This document shows, piece by piece, positions 61,921 through 64,000 of a DNA stretch of 64,000 nt. The notes beneath the pieces are model-generated. The model saw only the letters and a program-made list of their open reading frames with translations. It did not search any database and was not told the DNA's origin. The stretch is from Karalla daura. Lineage: Eukaryota > Chordata > Actinopteri > Chaetodontiformes > Leiognathidae. How positions within the stretch are numbered: the first letter of the stretch is position 1; the number at the start of each line of letters is the position of its first letter. The position numbers and the translations under genes were made by a program. The stretch lies in NCBI GenBank assembly GCA_029224185.1, contig CM055198.1, positions 3,732,424-3,796,423 on the forward strand, read 5' to 3'.

Positions 61921-63100
61921 CACGCCGAGGCAGGCGAACACATGCACAGAGGAGAGTGAGAGAGGGGGATGGTTGCTTTCTCACGTTTTAGAAATGATTG
62001 CATTGCTGTATATACACTCCCCGTGTACTTGCGCACCCGTACGATGACATTGCCTGTGAACGCATGCTGTGCGACCCTCAGCTTGAACCTAGAGCTGCCT
62101 TAACCCAAGTCGAGTGTTTAAGCCCGGAATTCCATGGCATGCTGTGCAGACCTCCAATTGGACCCCATGAGAAGGGAGAATCTCTACAAATTGATTTTTG
62201 TCACACAACACGATGATGGTGCTTCACACTGTGGGTGTTTTTTTATGTCCGGGTGTCATCCAGTGTGACGTATTGCGGCTATGTGCGGATGTCAGTATCG
62301 TAACGTTTTGGAAAGACAGAGTACAGAGTTTGAGGGAGAAGCCAATTTCCCCCTTGAACAACGGGATACCTGGCAGCGGAGAGCCCGTTATGGCATCGCA
62401 CCGGTAGCACATCTCACTCGAGCACCATCGAGGACCATCCGCAGGAAAAGATCCCGGAGGAGGTTCTGGGCTTCAGGTTTTGTCATCGGCAGATTCCTAG
62501 TATCTGACAGAGACGTGGATTGTGGTTCGTAAAAATGTGCACGGTGGGTTCCATACTTCATTATGAGACGACTGAAGGAATTATTAATCGCCGTCGATCT
62601 GGATTTGCCTCTGTGAAGCTTGCTGTGGGACCGGCGTGTCTTGTGATCTGTTCGGGCTAACGGACTCATTGTGTCAGATGTGACACAACTGAACCACTGA
62701 CAGTCGTCTAGATGCATTTTGAAGCTGTGTACAGTAAAATGGGTCAGTCCAAGTACCCAGAAACGAAGGACAGATGGGGTTTCCAAGCATTTGGGCGGTA
62801 ATAACTTCACGGATAGTGTCAGATAAGGGTAGCTGATCGAGACACCGTCAATCCATCATCATTGATGCCCAGAATTTCCCCGCCTACTGCAGCTGACTCT
62901 ATAGTAGTAATACGGAGATGTAAAACAAAATAACCTCCATTGTTTTTTGTTATCTGCAACTTTGTGATATTTGGCCTGTCTGGCTGTGAAATCTGGGACA
63001 TGTACACCTACCATTGCGGTATATTATTACTGTTACATACCCACTCGCTCCCTCTGGCTTTCTAATATGCTTTACGTTAAGGAGTCCCCCACCAGTGGAT
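61921..63100. other. Non-coding interval
   Basis: Ordinary-complexity sequence without simple repeats over 20 bases and without frames resembling known proteins. Confidence 0.55.
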
Positions 63101-64000
63101 ACCGTCCTACAAAAGAGTGAAAGAGCTGAAACTGCTTCCCGCCAAAGTGAAAAACCGTCCCGCCAAAAACGAATCCAACAGAGGGGGGGAAGCGAGCGGC
63201 CGTTTAGCCACGGCGTTCGCTTGTTTGTGATTTTGTGTTGTTTTCTTCGGCAACTCGGTGCTGCTGGGCGATAGAGGTGGCTTTACAAGCGTGACGCGCG
63301 AGGGGCTGAGCTCGACTACCCGGGCCCGGCCGCGTCGGACTGCTGCTTTGCGAATTTCCGACAGCTTTCTTAATCCATCCAGCCGCCGCGGTCGGTTACA
63401 GGCATTTTGCAATGGAGGGCCCCGTAAACGCGATAAAGCTCGGCGAGAGAGGGAGAGAGAGAGAGACGACGTTTGCATGCGGTGTAAGCGGAGCGGCAGG
63501 CACGCACACACACACACGCGGGCGCAGCCAGTCGGACTTTTGTGGGGGCCCTGGGAGGCGATAGCTGCCTATCTGTTGTGTTGAGTGAGGGCCTGCAGTC
63601 CCCCCTCGCTCTCCCCGAGCGAGCAGGGGGGATAAACACGGCTCCGGATAAAGCTCCCTCCCATTCTTCCTCTCCCTTTCAAACACACACGCGCGCGCAC
63701 GCGCACACGCACACACAGGCAAACTATCTCACCTCGCTCCTCGTCGGCGCCCCGTCGCTCAAACGCTTCACCGCCCTCCCCCTGCTCCTCCCCTCGTGTG
63801 CGGAACACTTCTCCATATTTGACCTCATTTATTTCTCAGATGCACACGTTTGTGCATCCCCGTCCGCCATTCATCCCACAGCTCTTCACATTCCTGCACA
63901 CACTTCTCCCTCCCTCCCCGTCCCCACTCCCCACAGACAGACCACTTCTAAATAAGGGCCCTTGTTCTTGCAGGAATTGCTGTCTGCTGCTGGCCCGCTC
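63100..64000. promoter_or_regulatory. CpG-rich right edge, possible promoter of a gene beyond the window
   Basis: 63100-63480 is CpG-dense. 63449-63469 is a GA run, and 63501-63520 and 63681-63718 are CA/CG runs. Near the edge the plus strand reads CTTGTTCTTGCAG, an acceptor-like site, so an exon could begin at 63974; only 27 bases of it are visible and they are not identifiable. Confidence that a gene starts here is low. Confidence 0.25.

Noticed and set aside
1..64000. CRISPR arrays, prokaryotic operons, phage or plasmid features
   Set aside because: All repeated units are microsatellites or eukaryotic retroelements, and the only clear gene is a vertebrate gene with introns.

Overview
The window reads as nuclear DNA of a bony fish, most likely a percomorph teleost. 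Long (CA)n, (CT)n and (TA)n microsatellites and poly-C/poly-G runs of 10-20 bases are very common, large interspersed repeats are sparse, one clear coding exon belongs to a vertebrate gene with introns, and one transposon relic matches the Rex1/CR1-like LINEs common in teleosts. There is no operon structure, plasmid, phage, CRISPR array or bacterial gene. The species cannot be named from the sequence.

Left edge (1-7050): the first coding exon of ecel1 (endothelin-converting-enzyme-like 1 / DINE, an M13-family membrane metallopeptidase of neurons) lies on the minus strand with its start codon at 542-544, and the gene runs off the left edge. A splice-acceptor-like site at 636-650 and a perfect minus-strand CAG|GTAAG donor at 6794/6793, inside a CpG-rich block, suggest a non-coding first exon at about 6794-7050 and a 6.2-kb first intron.

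Middle (7.1-57 kb): no coding exon is recognisable on either strand. The region holds dozens of microsatellites, a few degraded dispersed repeats, one well-formed solo LTR (51977-52399), a purine-rich tract with a sharp strand switch (46.0-46.9 kb) and several CpG-rich blocks, some ending in a consensus plus-strand splice donor. Stretches of ordinary-complexity, homeodomain/POU-motif-rich sequence look like the regulatory deserts that flank developmental or neuronal genes. Perfect POU octamers are several-fold more frequent than a flat expectation. Conservation could not be tested here.

Right part (57-64 kb): a decayed Rex1/CR1-like LINE (about 57575-58810) with endonuclease and 3' ORF2 remnants but no reverse-transcriptase core, then more non-coding sequence and CpG-rich blocks at 61.56-61.92 and 63.1-63.8 kb that may mark the 5' end of another gene beyond the right edge.

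No new biological system is evident. The best leads are the inferred ecel1 promoter with a tiny uORF, the octamer enrichment, and the possible plus-strand first exons.
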